Source: Bacillota bacterium (GTDB lineage: Bacteria; Bacillota; Clostridia; Oscillospirales; Acutalibacteraceae). From it: 47,554 nt of DNA. Location: positions 1 through 47,554 of the forward strand of contig JAQXHB010000048.1 in assembly GCA_029007015.1 (NCBI GenBank). The letters run 5' to 3'. Shown in pieces: positions 11,010-19,685 of the stretch. The first letter of the stretch is position 1; each line of letters starts with the position of its first letter. A program made the position numbers and the translations under genes. The notes under the pieces were generated by a model, which saw only the letters and a list, made by a program, of their open reading frames with translations, did not search any database and was not told the origin of the DNA.

Positions 11010-13238
11010 TCAGTCGCTGCTGTTTTCCACTCTGAAGGACACCGTTATAACCGTTCCGATTTCGACCGATGTGCCGGCAGCGATATCCTGACTGTATGAC
11101 ATTGCACCGCTTTGCGAGAGTGCCGTGCCCGAATATTTGATATTCAGGTTGTACTGCGAAGCAAGTTGATTTACGGCCGAGACGCTCTTGCCGCTGAAGT
11201 CGGGCACATTGACCATGGTCGAGGCCTCGCCGCCCGTGTATAGCACAACCGTACCCGAATTGGATATGGTCTGGCCGCTTGAGGGCACCTGCCGCTCAAC
11301 CGAATCGCCGCTGCCGACCACCTTGACGCTCAGTCCCTTGTTTTTGAGTTCAGACTCGGCCGACTCAACCGAACTGCCGATAAGGTTGGGCACGGTTTTG
11401 GATATCTTGGCCAGTTCTTCACTGCTGTACTGCGCCTCGATGCCGATGTACGGCAGTGCGTCGGCAAATATCTTTCCGGCCACAGGCGCGGCGATGGTGC
11501 CGCCGTAGATGTTGCCGCCGTGCGGCTCATCGAGCATCACCAGCACAACCAGTTGCGGGTCATCGACCGGCGCAAAACCGCAAAATGACGATACGCGCGG
11601 CTTTGAATCAGGGTCGCTGTTTTCCTTGGCCAGTTTTTGAGATGTACCCGTTTTGCCGCCGATGCGGTAGCCGGAAACATATGCGTTTTTACCGCCGCCG
11701 CCGTCGACAACACTCTCAAGCAGAGTGCAAATGGTCTCGGATGTCTCTTTTGAAATAACCTGCCGTTTTTGAACGGTGTCATAGTTTTTGACCACATTGC
11801 CGTCGACGTCCAGTTCCTGCTTAACCACATGGGGCTGGACGAGATAGCCTCCGTTGACCGCGGCGCAAACGGCCGTGGCGAGTTGTATCGGGGTGACATT
11901 GAAACCCTGACCAAACGACTCGGTCGCAAGGTCGACCACCGACATGGTGTCGCCGTCATGGTAACTGACGCCGGCAGTGGGAGATGCCTCTCCCGGCAAA
12001 TCAACGCCTGTTTTCTCTGTCAGTCCGTACGCCTTGAAGTAACGGAAAAACTTATTAACTCCCAGCGCCTGACCGATGGTGATGAAGGCGGGGTTGCACG
12101 AATTTTGGAAGGCTTGCAACAGGGTCTCTGCGCCGTGGCCGGAATTTTTGTGGCAGTGATATGTCGTGCCGGCTACCGTTATATATCCGGGACAGCTAAA
12201 ACCACTGCTCAGCGTTATTACGCCCTCCTCATATGCCGCAGAGCCGGTTACAATCTTGAACACCGAGCCGGGCTCATATGTGTCGGAGATGCACTTGTTG
12301 CGCCACTGCTTTTGCTGGGCGGCACTGATTGCGGCCGTCCTCTCCTCGCCCTCCAGCAGTTCTATAGCCGCCGCGGCCGACTCATCGTAAATGGTAAACG
12401 GCTCGTTGGGGTTAAAGTCTGGCTTTACGGCCATCGCCTTGACTTCACCGGTGGACGGATCCATTATGATGCAGCATCCGCGCTCGGTCACATTATTTTC
12501 TATGACCGCCTGCTCAAGGTACTTCTCGGCAATGTACTGGATATACGAATCGATGGTCAGCACCAGCGAATTGCCCTTTTGCGCTTTTACCACCTTTTCG
12601 TAACTAAACGGCATATCGGCACCAACGCCGTTTTTGGCGGCAATTACACGGCCGGCAACGCCTTTTAGCGTGTTTTCGTAGTATGACTCCAGACCGCTGA
12701 GTCCCTGATTATCACTGCCGACAAAGCCGATTACAGTCGATGCGAGGCTGTCGTTGGGATAATACCGCTTGCTGGTCTCGTCCAAGCCGATGACCGAGCC
12801 GAGTTTGTTTTCCGATATAAACTCTCTGACCGAATCGGACATCGTTTTGTCAATTTTGGTTTTGACCTTTTCATAGTAACTGTTTGACTGGGTCTTTTTA
12901 TACACTGTGTCATAATCGACATCCAGCAGTTCCGACAGACCCTTGGCAATGATTTTGGCCTGCTCGTCGTCATCTATATCCTGAGGGGTGATATAAACCG
13001 TCCACGCCGGTGCGCTGGTAGCCAGCACCTCCATGTTGCAGTCGTAAATGTCGCCGCGGGTCGCCGCCAGTTCGGTGTCAAGCAGTTGCTGTGCCGCCGC
13101 CTTGGCCTGATATTCCTTGCTGTTTACTATCATGATATTGACAAGGCTGAACGACGCGGCGCCAAACAGCCCCACGCTGATGGCAAGCAGGATACACATC
13201 ATACGCTTTGCCATCTTTTTGGTCGTTCCTATTGCCAT
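11010..13238 (-). CDS. Class B penicillin-binding protein (FtsI/SpoVD type) with C-terminal PASTA repeats
   Basis: EPGSVFKI (SxxK), SCN (SxN), GGKTGTSQ (KTG); two C-terminal PASTA-like repeats. Confidence 0.94.
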   Translation of the reverse strand: MAIGTTKKMAKRMMCILLAISVGLFGAASFSLVNIMIVNSKEYQAKAAAQQLLDTELAATRGDIYDCNMEVLATSAPAWTVYITPQDIDDDEQAKIIAKGLSELLDVDYDTVYKKTQSNSYYEKVKTKIDKTMSDSVREFISENKLGSVIGLDETSKRYYPNDSLASTVIGFVGSDNQGLSGLESYYENTLKGVAGRVIAAKNGVGADMPFSYEKVVKAQKGNSLVLTIDSYIQYIAEKYLEQAVIENNVTERGCCIIMDPSTGEVKAMAVKPDFNPNEPFTIYDESAAAAIELLEGEERTAAISAAQQKQWRNKCISDTYEPGSVFKIVTGSAAYEEGVITLSSGFSCPGYITVAGTTYHCHKNSGHGAETLLQAFQNSCNPAFITIGQALGVNKFFRYFKAYGLTEKTGVDLPGEASPTAGVSYHDGDTMSVVDLATESFGQGFNVTPIQLATAVCAAVNGGYLVQPHVVKQELDVDGNVVKNYDTVQKRQVISKETSETICTLLESVVDGGGGKNAYVSGYRIGGKTGTSQKLAKENSDPDSKPRVSSFCGFAPVDDPQLVVLVMLDEPHGGNIYGGTIAAPVAGKIFADALPYIGIEAQYSSEELAKISKTVPNLIGSSVESAESELKNKGLSVKVVGSGDSVERQVPSSGQTISNSGTVVLYTGGEASTMVNVPDFSGKSVSAVNQLASQYNLNIKYSGTALSQSGAMSYSQDIAAGTSVEIGTVITVSFRVENSSD

Positions 13239-13362
13239 AAGTGCTCATCCTTTCGGTCATTTCATCGCCTTGCCCATTAAACGGCGAAAAGGAGAGTCAA
13301 AACTTTGTGCGTCTTGGCTCTCTTTTTATTGTCATTTTCAGTATATTGTTTTCGCGGCGCAA

Positions 13363-13830
13363 CTATTCATTGTTGGCGGCGGTATAGGTGCCGTCTGAGT
13401 TTGCCTTTTGCGTTACATCGGTGTCATTGACCACGATGTAGGTTATCTGGCTCTTGTCGGCGCGGTGCATGCCGAGGGCCGCCGCCGACTGCTCCAGATT
13501 CTTGTATGAAACGCAGTTCTCAAGTTGCATCTCAAGCGAAACATTTTCGCTCTGTGCCTGGTCAATCTGCTTTTCCATTTTTGCTATCTGTGACGACACC
13601 GAGTTTATCTCGCCGCGCAGATATATTGTAAAGGCGACTGCGGCAACCATGGCCAGTATTACCATAATCTTTACCGGCGATAGGGCCGCACGCGGGCGGG
13701 CCGACGGCCGCGCCTTTGACGATGTTTTGGCCTGTCTGGGCAACTCAACTACATTATTCTGCTTATTTTCCTTGGGCATAAACATGTCAAAATCATATGC
13801 AAGTGAATCAACATAGTATCTGTTGCTCAT
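13363..13830 (-). CDS. ftsL: FtsL-like division protein
   Basis: Small bitopic protein with coiled coil between rsmH and the PBP. Confidence 0.75.
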   Translation of the reverse strand: MSNRYYVDSLAYDFDMFMPKENKQNNVVELPRQAKTSSKARPSARPRAALSPVKIMVILAMVAAVAFTIYLRGEINSVSSQIAKMEKQIDQAQSENVSLEMQLENCVSYKNLEQSAAALGMHRADKSQITYIVVNDTDVTQKANSDGTYTAANNE

Positions 13831-13845
13831 CTCTATTATCTCCTC

Positions 13846-14769
13846 TTACAATTTATATACTGCGCGCAACTTGGCGCTGTGGGTTCTGAAGTTTTCGTTT
13901 ATCTGATCTGCACTCGGCATGACCGGCTTTTTGAACACATAACCGGTCAGCGGATTCTTGCCGCATACACATACCGGAAAATCGGGCGGGCACACACAGC
14001 CGGTGCACCACTCGTTAAACCGCTGTTTGACCATTCTGTCCTCCAACGAGTGAAAGGATATTATGGCAATAACTCCGCCCTTGTTGAGGCGGTCAACCGC
14101 CTTATCCAAAAATGCCGACAAACTGTCCAACTCTCCGTTGACGGCTATACGCAGTGCCTGAAATGTCCGTCTGGCCGGGTGTCCGTCGCGCCGCGCCGCC
14201 GCAGGCACCGCACCCGAAATAATATCCGATAACTGCAAGGTTGTCTCTATCGGTGATATGCACCTGGCCGCGTCAATGGCCTTGGCAATGCGAAAGGCAA
14301 ACTTGTCCTCGCCGTATTCCCTGATTATCCGCGTCAGTTCGTCCACGCTGAGGGTATTGACCAACTGACCCGCCGTTGTCCCCGACCGGCTCATGCGCAT
14401 GTCGAGCGGCGCATCCTTGTGATAGGAAAAGCCGCGCTCAGCCACATCAAGTTGATGCGACGATACGCCCAAATCAAGCAGCACACCGTCAACCCCGCCT
14501 ATGCCGCGCTCATCGAGCACATTGTCAAAGTCGCCAAAATCGGCCTGCACAACCTCGGCGCACGAAAAGGGCTTTAACCGCTCTGTGGCGACCGCCACTG
14601 CGTCGGGGTCCTTGTCAATGGCAATCAGCCGGCCTGTTGTCAGCCTGCCGGCAATCAGCCGCGAATGGCCGGCGCCGCCCGCTGTGCCGTCAATATAAAT
14701 CCCGTTTGGTTTAATTTGCAGAGCGTCGACCGACTCCTCGAGCAGGACCGATTTGTGATTAAACTCCAT
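13846..14769 (-). CDS. rsmH: 16S rRNA (cytosine(1402)-N(4))-methyltransferase
   Basis: HKSVLLEESVDAL, DGTAGGAGHS, DLGVSSHQLD, FHSLEDRMVKQ. Confidence 0.96.
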   Translation of the reverse strand: MEFNHKSVLLEESVDALQIKPNGIYIDGTAGGAGHSRLIAGRLTTGRLIAIDKDPDAVAVATERLKPFSCAEVVQADFGDFDNVLDERGIGGVDGVLLDLGVSSHQLDVAERGFSYHKDAPLDMRMSRSGTTAGQLVNTLSVDELTRIIREYGEDKFAFRIAKAIDAARCISPIETTLQLSDIISGAVPAAARRDGHPARRTFQALRIAVNGELDSLSAFLDKAVDRLNKGGVIAIISFHSLEDRMVKQRFNEWCTGCVCPPDFPVCVCGKNPLTGYVFKKPVMPSADQINENFRTHSAKLRAVYKL

Positions 14770-14792
14770 TACCGGTCCCCCTCGTCACTGTG

Positions 14793-15218
14793 TTAAAAGT
14801 CGATACTGCCGACCAACTCGGCAATGGACTCGGAGCAAAGTTGCTCGCGCTTGGCTTCCCAACTGTCCTTGTCCCAAATTTCTATCTCATCATTTGTGCC
14901 GACGATGTACGCGCTGTCGGCCAATCCTGCATATTCTCTGAAAAGCGGCGGCAAAAGTATGCGCCCCTGCACATCGCATTCAACCTCAACGGTAAGCGGG
15001 CCAAACGCACGGTTAAGGGCCTTGCGCTTAACCACCGGCAATTGGTCGATTTTTTCCTGCAACTGGCGGCGGTGCTCGGTTGTGCACACCGACAGGCATC
15101 TCTCGCCGTCAATCGGTACAGACAGCACGAATGTCGTGCCCAAATCTTCGCGCATTTTAGCGGGAATGAATATACGGCCCTTTTTGTCAATGTTGTGCAA
15201 AAATGAACCGCTGAACAT
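14793..15218 (-). CDS. mraZ: Transcriptional regulator MraZ
   Basis: MFSGSFLHNIDKKGRIFIPAKMREDLG with two MraZ repeats; start trimmed to ATG at 15218 with AAAGGAGG upstream. Confidence 0.94.
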   Translation of the reverse strand: MFSGSFLHNIDKKGRIFIPAKMREDLGTTFVLSVPIDGERCLSVCTTEHRRQLQEKIDQLPVVKRKALNRAFGPLTVEVECDVQGRILLPPLFREYAGLADSAYIVGTNDEIEIWDKDSWEAKREQLCSESIAELVGSIDF

Positions 15219-15237
15219 ATTTCCCGCCTCCTTTAAA

Positions 15238-15264
15238 CCACTTTTCACCACATAAAACCACTTT
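15238..15264 (-). promoter_or_regulatory. Triple MraZ-type operator, 10-bp period
   Basis: Minus strand AAAGTGGTTT-TATGTGGTGA-AAAGTGG; cores at 15258-15264, 15248-15254 and 15238-15244. Confidence 0.75.
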
Positions 15265-15281
15265 TATGGTCTTGTAATGTC

Positions 15282-15310
15282 ATTATAATGAACAAATTAC
15301 AATAAATCAA
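15282..15310 (-). promoter_or_regulatory. Sigma-A promoter of mraZ/dcw cluster
   Basis: Minus strand TTGATT (15305-15310), 17-nt spacer, TATAAT (15282-15287). Confidence 0.75.
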
Positions 15311-15369
15311 GGGGTTAACATAAAAATTAAAGAATTATTTTTTGCGAATTGTGTCGAACACTATATCTG

Positions 15370-15387
15370 AACACAATATATTGTGTT
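15370..15387. promoter_or_regulatory. 18-bp perfect palindrome matching the NrdR-box consensus
   Basis: AACACAATATATTGTGTT; inner 16 bp fit acaCwAtATaTwGtgt. Confidence 0.5.
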
Positions 15388-15410
15388 TTCAATCTTTTGA
15401 CAGTAAAAAA

Positions 15411-15458
15411 GCACAAAACACACCTGCAGAACATATGTTCGTTTTGGCGATTTTGTGC
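15411..15458. promoter_or_regulatory. Concentric palindrome with LexA/SOS-box-like core
   Basis: GAACATATGTTC at 15429-15440 inside GCACAAAA (15411-15418) / TTTTGTGC (15451-15458), all sharing one centre. Confidence 0.5.
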
Positions 15459-15472
15459 AAATTATTTACAGT

Positions 15473-15517
15473 AAAATAAAAATCGGGAGCATATTAGTTA
15501 ACATAATGCACCCGATT
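15473..15517 (-). terminator. Intrinsic terminator of murC
   Basis: Minus strand AATCGGG...CCCGATT with inner GCAT/ATGC pairing, then TTTATTTT. Confidence 0.75.
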
Positions 15518-15531
15518 ATTACATGATATGA

Positions 15532-16917
15532 TTATTTATTGTCGTATTTTTGCAAAATCAGTTTGGCGGCTTTGTATATGTCGCCGCACCCGAGGGTTAT
15601 TACCAAATCCCCCTCCTCCGCATTTGCCGCAATGTAATCGGCAATCTCATCAAAGGTGTTAAACCAAACCGAGCCGTCTATCTTATCGGCAAGTTGTGAC
15701 GAATAGACGCCGTAGGTGTTTTTCTCGCGCGAGCCCATAATCTCGCTGAGTACGACACGGTCGGCAATGCTGAGCACCTCGGCAAAGTCATCCATCAGCA
15801 TAGCGGTGCGCGAATATGTGAAGGGCTGAAAAACAGCAATCACACGGTTGAAGTCCATTTTCTTGGCCGTCTCGAGGGTTACGCGCAGTTCGCTGGGGTG
15901 ATGGGCATAATCGTCTGCGACGGTGATGCCGCCGCGTCGGCCGAGTATCTCAAACCGACGGCCGGCGCCGCCGAAGTGCGGCAGACTGTCTGCAATATCC
16001 TGCGGCGCGACGCCGACGGTAAGCGCGGCGGTAATGGCCGCCATCGCATTATACACATTGTGCTCGCCCGGCACCGACAGAGTTGCCGTCAGCAGTAATC
16101 GCCCGCCGTGCATAACATCAAAGTGAGCAAAGGCGCCGTGCTCCATCGTTATATTTTCGGCATAGTAATCATTGTGACTGCCGCGTCCGAAGGTGATAAC
16201 CTTGGCCGTCACGCCGCGGGCGGCTGTAAGTGCCCGCTCGTCGTCGCCGTTGACAATGACCGCCTTGCCCGCGAATGACAAAAACTTGTGAAACGAAGCG
16301 ACCAGATTGTCCATGGTCTTGAAATACTCCATGTGGTCGTTATCGACATTGAGCAGTACGGCTATGTCAGGCGAAAGCTGCAAAAAGGTGTCGACATACT
16401 CGCATGATTCGCAAACCATGGTGTCCGACTGCCCACATCGGCCGTAGCCGTCAATAGCCGGCAACTTGCCGCCGATAACTGCCGAAGGATCACACTTGGC
16501 TTCCAGCAAAATTTGTGTTATCATAGAGGAAGTGGTGGTCTTGCCGTGTGTGCCGCACACGCCTATGACATTGTCATACCGGCGCGTTAGGTAGCCAAGC
16601 ATCAGCGAGCGCTCCACAGTTGGTATGCCCAGTCGCCGCGCCTCAACCAATTCCGGATTATCCTGCATTATGGCCGCCGAGTAAACGACCAATTCCGCGC
16701 CGTGCACATTTTCGGCAAAATGGCCGACGGTCACCGGTACTCCCATCGCCTGCACGCGGCTGAGCGTCTCGGTTTGGTTGTTGTCCGAGCCGGTCAGGCG
16801 GTAGCCCAGCGTATGCAGTATCTCGGCAATGGGGCACATGCCCGAGCCGCCGATTCCAATCATATGAATTTTCTTTACACTGCCTATTAACTTGTCGGTG
16901 TCTGTATAGTTTTTCAA
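15532..16917 (-). CDS. murC: UDP-N-acetylmuramate:L-alanine ligase
   Basis: HMIGIGGSGMCPIAEIL, GVCGTHGKTTTSSMI, ADDYAHHPSE. Confidence 0.96.
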   Translation of the reverse strand: MKNYTDTDKLIGSVKKIHMIGIGGSGMCPIAEILHTLGYRLTGSDNNQTETLSRVQAMGVPVTVGHFAENVHGAELVVYSAAIMQDNPELVEARRLGIPTVERSLMLGYLTRRYDNVIGVCGTHGKTTTSSMITQILLEAKCDPSAVIGGKLPAIDGYGRCGQSDTMVCESCEYVDTFLQLSPDIAVLLNVDNDHMEYFKTMDNLVASFHKFLSFAGKAVIVNGDDERALTAARGVTAKVITFGRGSHNDYYAENITMEHGAFAHFDVMHGGRLLLTATLSVPGEHNVYNAMAAITAALTVGVAPQDIADSLPHFGGAGRRFEILGRRGGITVADDYAHHPSELRVTLETAKKMDFNRVIAVFQPFTYSRTAMLMDDFAEVLSIADRVVLSEIMGSREKNTYGVYSSQLADKIDGSVWFNTFDEIADYIAANAEEGDLVITLGCGDIYKAAKLILQKYDNK

Positions 16918-17015
16918 CCTTAATTCACTCCCGATTCATTCACTGTGTTATATTATAGTTGTTTTTACGCATAAAATAAACACTTTTCTGAAATTTTTTT
17001 ATAGGAGGATGTATT

Positions 17016-18173
17016 GTGCTTCGTTTACCGCAGTATATATTGAATGTTATTGGCAGAATTGAGCAGGCCGGTTACGAGGCTTACTGCGTCGGCGGCTGTG
17101 TCAGGGACATGCTCATGGGCAGGGTGCCGCACGACTATGATGTGGCCTCCAACGCCCCGTGCGACGCCGTCACTGAAATGTTTGAAAACACCGTCGCCAC
17201 CGGACTTAAGCACGGCACTGTGACTGTCATTGCCGACGGGCACGCGGTCGAAGTTACTCACTACCGCATCGACGGCAAATACAGCGACGGCCGCCGCCCC
17301 GACAGCGTCACGCTGACCGACGACTTTACGCTTGATTTGTCGCGCCGCGACTTTACGGTTAACGCAATGGGCTATCATCCGGAACGCGGCATTATAGATA
17401 AATTCGGTGGGCAGGAGGATATTAGGCGCCGAGTGATACAAACAGTGGGTGACCCCGACTGCCGCTTTGACGAGGATGCACTGCGCATACTGCGCGCCGT
17501 GCGGTTTGCCTCGACGCTGGAATTTACTGTTGAGCCGCAAACCCTCGCGGCAGTCGCCCGCCGCGCACCCTATTTGTGCAAAGTGAGCGTCGAGCGCATC
17601 ACAGCCGAAATTATGCGCACCCTCGGCGGCTCACGGCCGAGTGCTCTCGGCACAGTCATAAGCGGCGGCGGACTGAGCCATCTCGGGATAGGAGACGGCA
17701 ACATTGAGCCGGTCGACCGAATGGCTTGCTCGGCCGATATACGGCTGGCCGCCGTCATAAAACTGTGCGGCGGCGGGAGCAACACACTGCGCAAAATGCG
17801 GCTGAGCAACCGCACCGCTAACAGGGTGCACCTTGCGCTGGAGAGATTTGACATGCCGCTGCCGCACAGCGACGGCGACATCAGGCGGTGGCTCCAATCC
17901 TGCGGCGACGACACGGCTGATATAATCAAGGCCGCCGGCGTCATGAAATCGGCGGACACATCTGCAACAGTTGCACGGCTGGCCGAAATCATCGGCCGCG
18001 GCGACCCCTACCGCATAGACATGCTGGCCATAGGCGGCAATGACCTGAAACCGCTCGGCATCAGCGGTCAGGATATCGGCCGCACGCTCGGCAAATTGCT
18101 CGAAGAGGTAACCGACGACCCATCGCTCAACACCCGCGAGCAACTGATATCGCTTGCGCAACACATTCACTAA
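17016..18173 (+). CDS. cca: CCA tRNA nucleotidyltransferase, GTG start
   Basis: AYCVGGCVRDMLMGRVPHDYDVA, RDFTVNAMGY, EDALRILRAVRFA; TAGGAGGA upstream of GTG. Confidence 0.92.
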   Translation: MLRLPQYILNVIGRIEQAGYEAYCVGGCVRDMLMGRVPHDYDVASNAPCDAVTEMFENTVATGLKHGTVTVIADGHAVEVTHYRIDGKYSDGRRPDSVTLTDDFTLDLSRRDFTVNAMGYHPERGIIDKFGGQEDIRRRVIQTVGDPDCRFDEDALRILRAVRFASTLEFTVEPQTLAAVARRAPYLCKVSVERITAEIMRTLGGSRPSALGTVISGGGLSHLGIGDGNIEPVDRMACSADIRLAAVIKLCGGGSNTLRKMRLSNRTANRVHLALERFDMPLPHSDGDIRRWLQSCGDDTADIIKAAGVMKSADTSATVARLAEIIGRGDPYRIDMLAIGGNDLKPLGISGQDIGRTLGKLLEEVTDDPSLNTREQLISLAQHIH

Positions 18174-18196
18174 ATCGTAACCGACTTCATAGAATG
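18169..18196 (+). promoter_or_regulatory. Candidate sigma-K promoter of dpaAB
   Basis: AC-N17-CATAGAATG, one mismatch from AC-N17-CATANNNTA. Confidence 0.35.
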
Positions 18197-18246
18197 GTGT
18201 GAAAACACTTTTTCTGTGAAGTCTTTTCATTTACGGGGGTGTCGTC

Positions 18247-19071
18247 ATGATAAACAGCGTTGGCATTATCGGCGGAGACAAACGCCAAAAATATTTGTCG
18301 GAACTGTTCCGCAGCAGTGGCGCTTCGGTACACACTGCCATGAACAGTCTATGCGGTGCCGACCGGCTGACCGATGCCCTGTCGGCGTCGATAATCGTAC
18401 TGCCCGTTCCGCTCAGCCGCGACGGCACACACCTCAACTGCACATATGCGGAAAAGCCGATTGAACTCAACTGCCTTTACAATTTGCTGCCAATCGGCGG
18501 CACGGTTTTCGGCCTCGGCGCCGAAAAAGCCGCTGAAATCGGTTGTGTTGCATACGATTATGCGTCGCGCGAGGATTTCGCCATAAGCAACGCACTGCCC
18601 ACAGCAGAGGGTGCCATTGCGCTGGCGATAAATGCCTGCGACGGAGTGCTGTGTTCATCGCGCTGTCTGGTGGTCGGTTACGGCCGCATAGGCAAATTGC
18701 TGGCTGTCAGGCTGGACGCTCTGGGCGCTCATGTCACCGTGGCCGCGCGGTCTGCCGGCGATATTGCCACAGCCAACACATTTGGCTTTGAAACAATACG
18801 CTCAGACCGACTGGGTGATTACGACCTTGACTACGAATGTATTTTCAACACCGTGCCGGCGCGACTACTTGAGCCGGTCGCGGACAAAATCAGCCGACGC
18901 ACGGTCATTGAGCTGGCCTCTGCCCCATTTGGAATCAGCGGCGAATGTGCACGCGAAAACAGTATTACTCTGGTAAACGGCAGCGGACTACCCGGCAGGA
19001 CGGCACCGAAATATGCGGCAAAAGTGATTTTTTCAACCATACAGTCCATTATTGCGGAGGAATGTTTATGA
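18247..19071 (+). CDS. dpaA: Dipicolinate synthase subunit A
   Basis: SVGIIGGDKRQKYL N-terminus and RCLVVGYGRIGKLLAVRL NAD-binding motif; overlaps dpaB by ATGA. Confidence 0.92.
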   Translation: MINSVGIIGGDKRQKYLSELFRSSGASVHTAMNSLCGADRLTDALSASIIVLPVPLSRDGTHLNCTYAEKPIELNCLYNLLPIGGTVFGLGAEKAAEIGCVAYDYASREDFAISNALPTAEGAIALAINACDGVLCSSRCLVVGYGRIGKLLAVRLDALGAHVTVAARSAGDIATANTFGFETIRSDRLGDYDLDYECIFNTVPARLLEPVADKISRRTVIELASAPFGISGECARENSITLVNGSGLPGRTAPKYAAKVIFSTIQSIIAEECL

Positions 19072-19643
19072 AACCAATCAGGCTCGGCTACGCCATGTGC
19101 GGTTCCTTCTGCACCTTTGGGCAGGCAAAGGAACTGCTGAGACGATTGGCCGATGACGGGTACGATATAACCCCTATAATGTCAAACAACGCGTACACCA
19201 CCGACACGCGGTTCGGCACTGCACGCGACCATATAGCCGAGATAGAGGAAATCTGCGGCAAGCCGCTCATCCACACCATTGCGCAGGCCGAGCCGATAGG
19301 GCCGAAGGCACTGCTGGACGCACTGCTCATTGCCCCATGTACCGGCAACACTCTGGCCAAATTAGCCCTCGGCATCACCGACACCGCAGTGACGATGGCC
19401 GCTAAGGCTCACCTGAGAAACGCGCGGCCGCTGATAATCGCGCCGGCCACCAACGACGCACTGTCGGCATCAGCCAAGAACATCGGCGCTCTGCTGAACA
19501 CAAAGAACATCTACTTTGTACCCATGGCCGAGGATGACCCCGAGAGAAAGCCGACATCAATAATTGCCGACTTCTCGCGTGCGCCCGATGCAGTGGCCGC
19601 CGCGCTTGAAGGCAGGCAACTGCAACCGATATATTTTCTATAA
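19068..19643 (+). CDS. dpaB: Dipicolinate synthase subunit B, flavoprotein-like
   Basis: IRLGYAMCGSFCTFGQAKELL, APCTGNTLAKLALGITDTAVTMAAKAHLRNARPLIIAPATND; GGAGG upstream of ATG. Confidence 0.93.
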   Translation: MKPIRLGYAMCGSFCTFGQAKELLRRLADDGYDITPIMSNNAYTTDTRFGTARDHIAEIEEICGKPLIHTIAQAEPIGPKALLDALLIAPCTGNTLAKLALGITDTAVTMAAKAHLRNARPLIIAPATNDALSASAKNIGALLNTKNIYFVPMAEDDPERKPTSIIADFSRAPDAVAAALEGRQLQPIYFL

Positions 19644-19650
19644 AATATAT

Positions 19651-19681
19651 AGCAGGCTGTCTTACTAAAAGACAGCCTGCT
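19651..19681 (+). terminator. Intrinsic terminator between convergent genes, possibly bidirectional
   Basis: AGCAGGCTGTCTT-actaa-AAGACAGCCTGCT followed by TTGTTTATT. Confidence 0.85.
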
Positions 19682-19685
19682 TTGT

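Noticed and set aside
15326-15436. 35-codon minus-strand ORF starting inside the LexA-like palindrome (MFCRCVLCFFTVKRLKTQYIVF...)
   Set aside because: No Shine-Dalgarno, ATG lies inside the palindrome, odd composition; not supported as an SOS-induced peptide without expression data.
18197-18220. Short GTGT-GAAA-ACAC-TTTTT hairpin after cca
   Set aside because: Stem only 4-5 bp; too weak to call as terminator without data.
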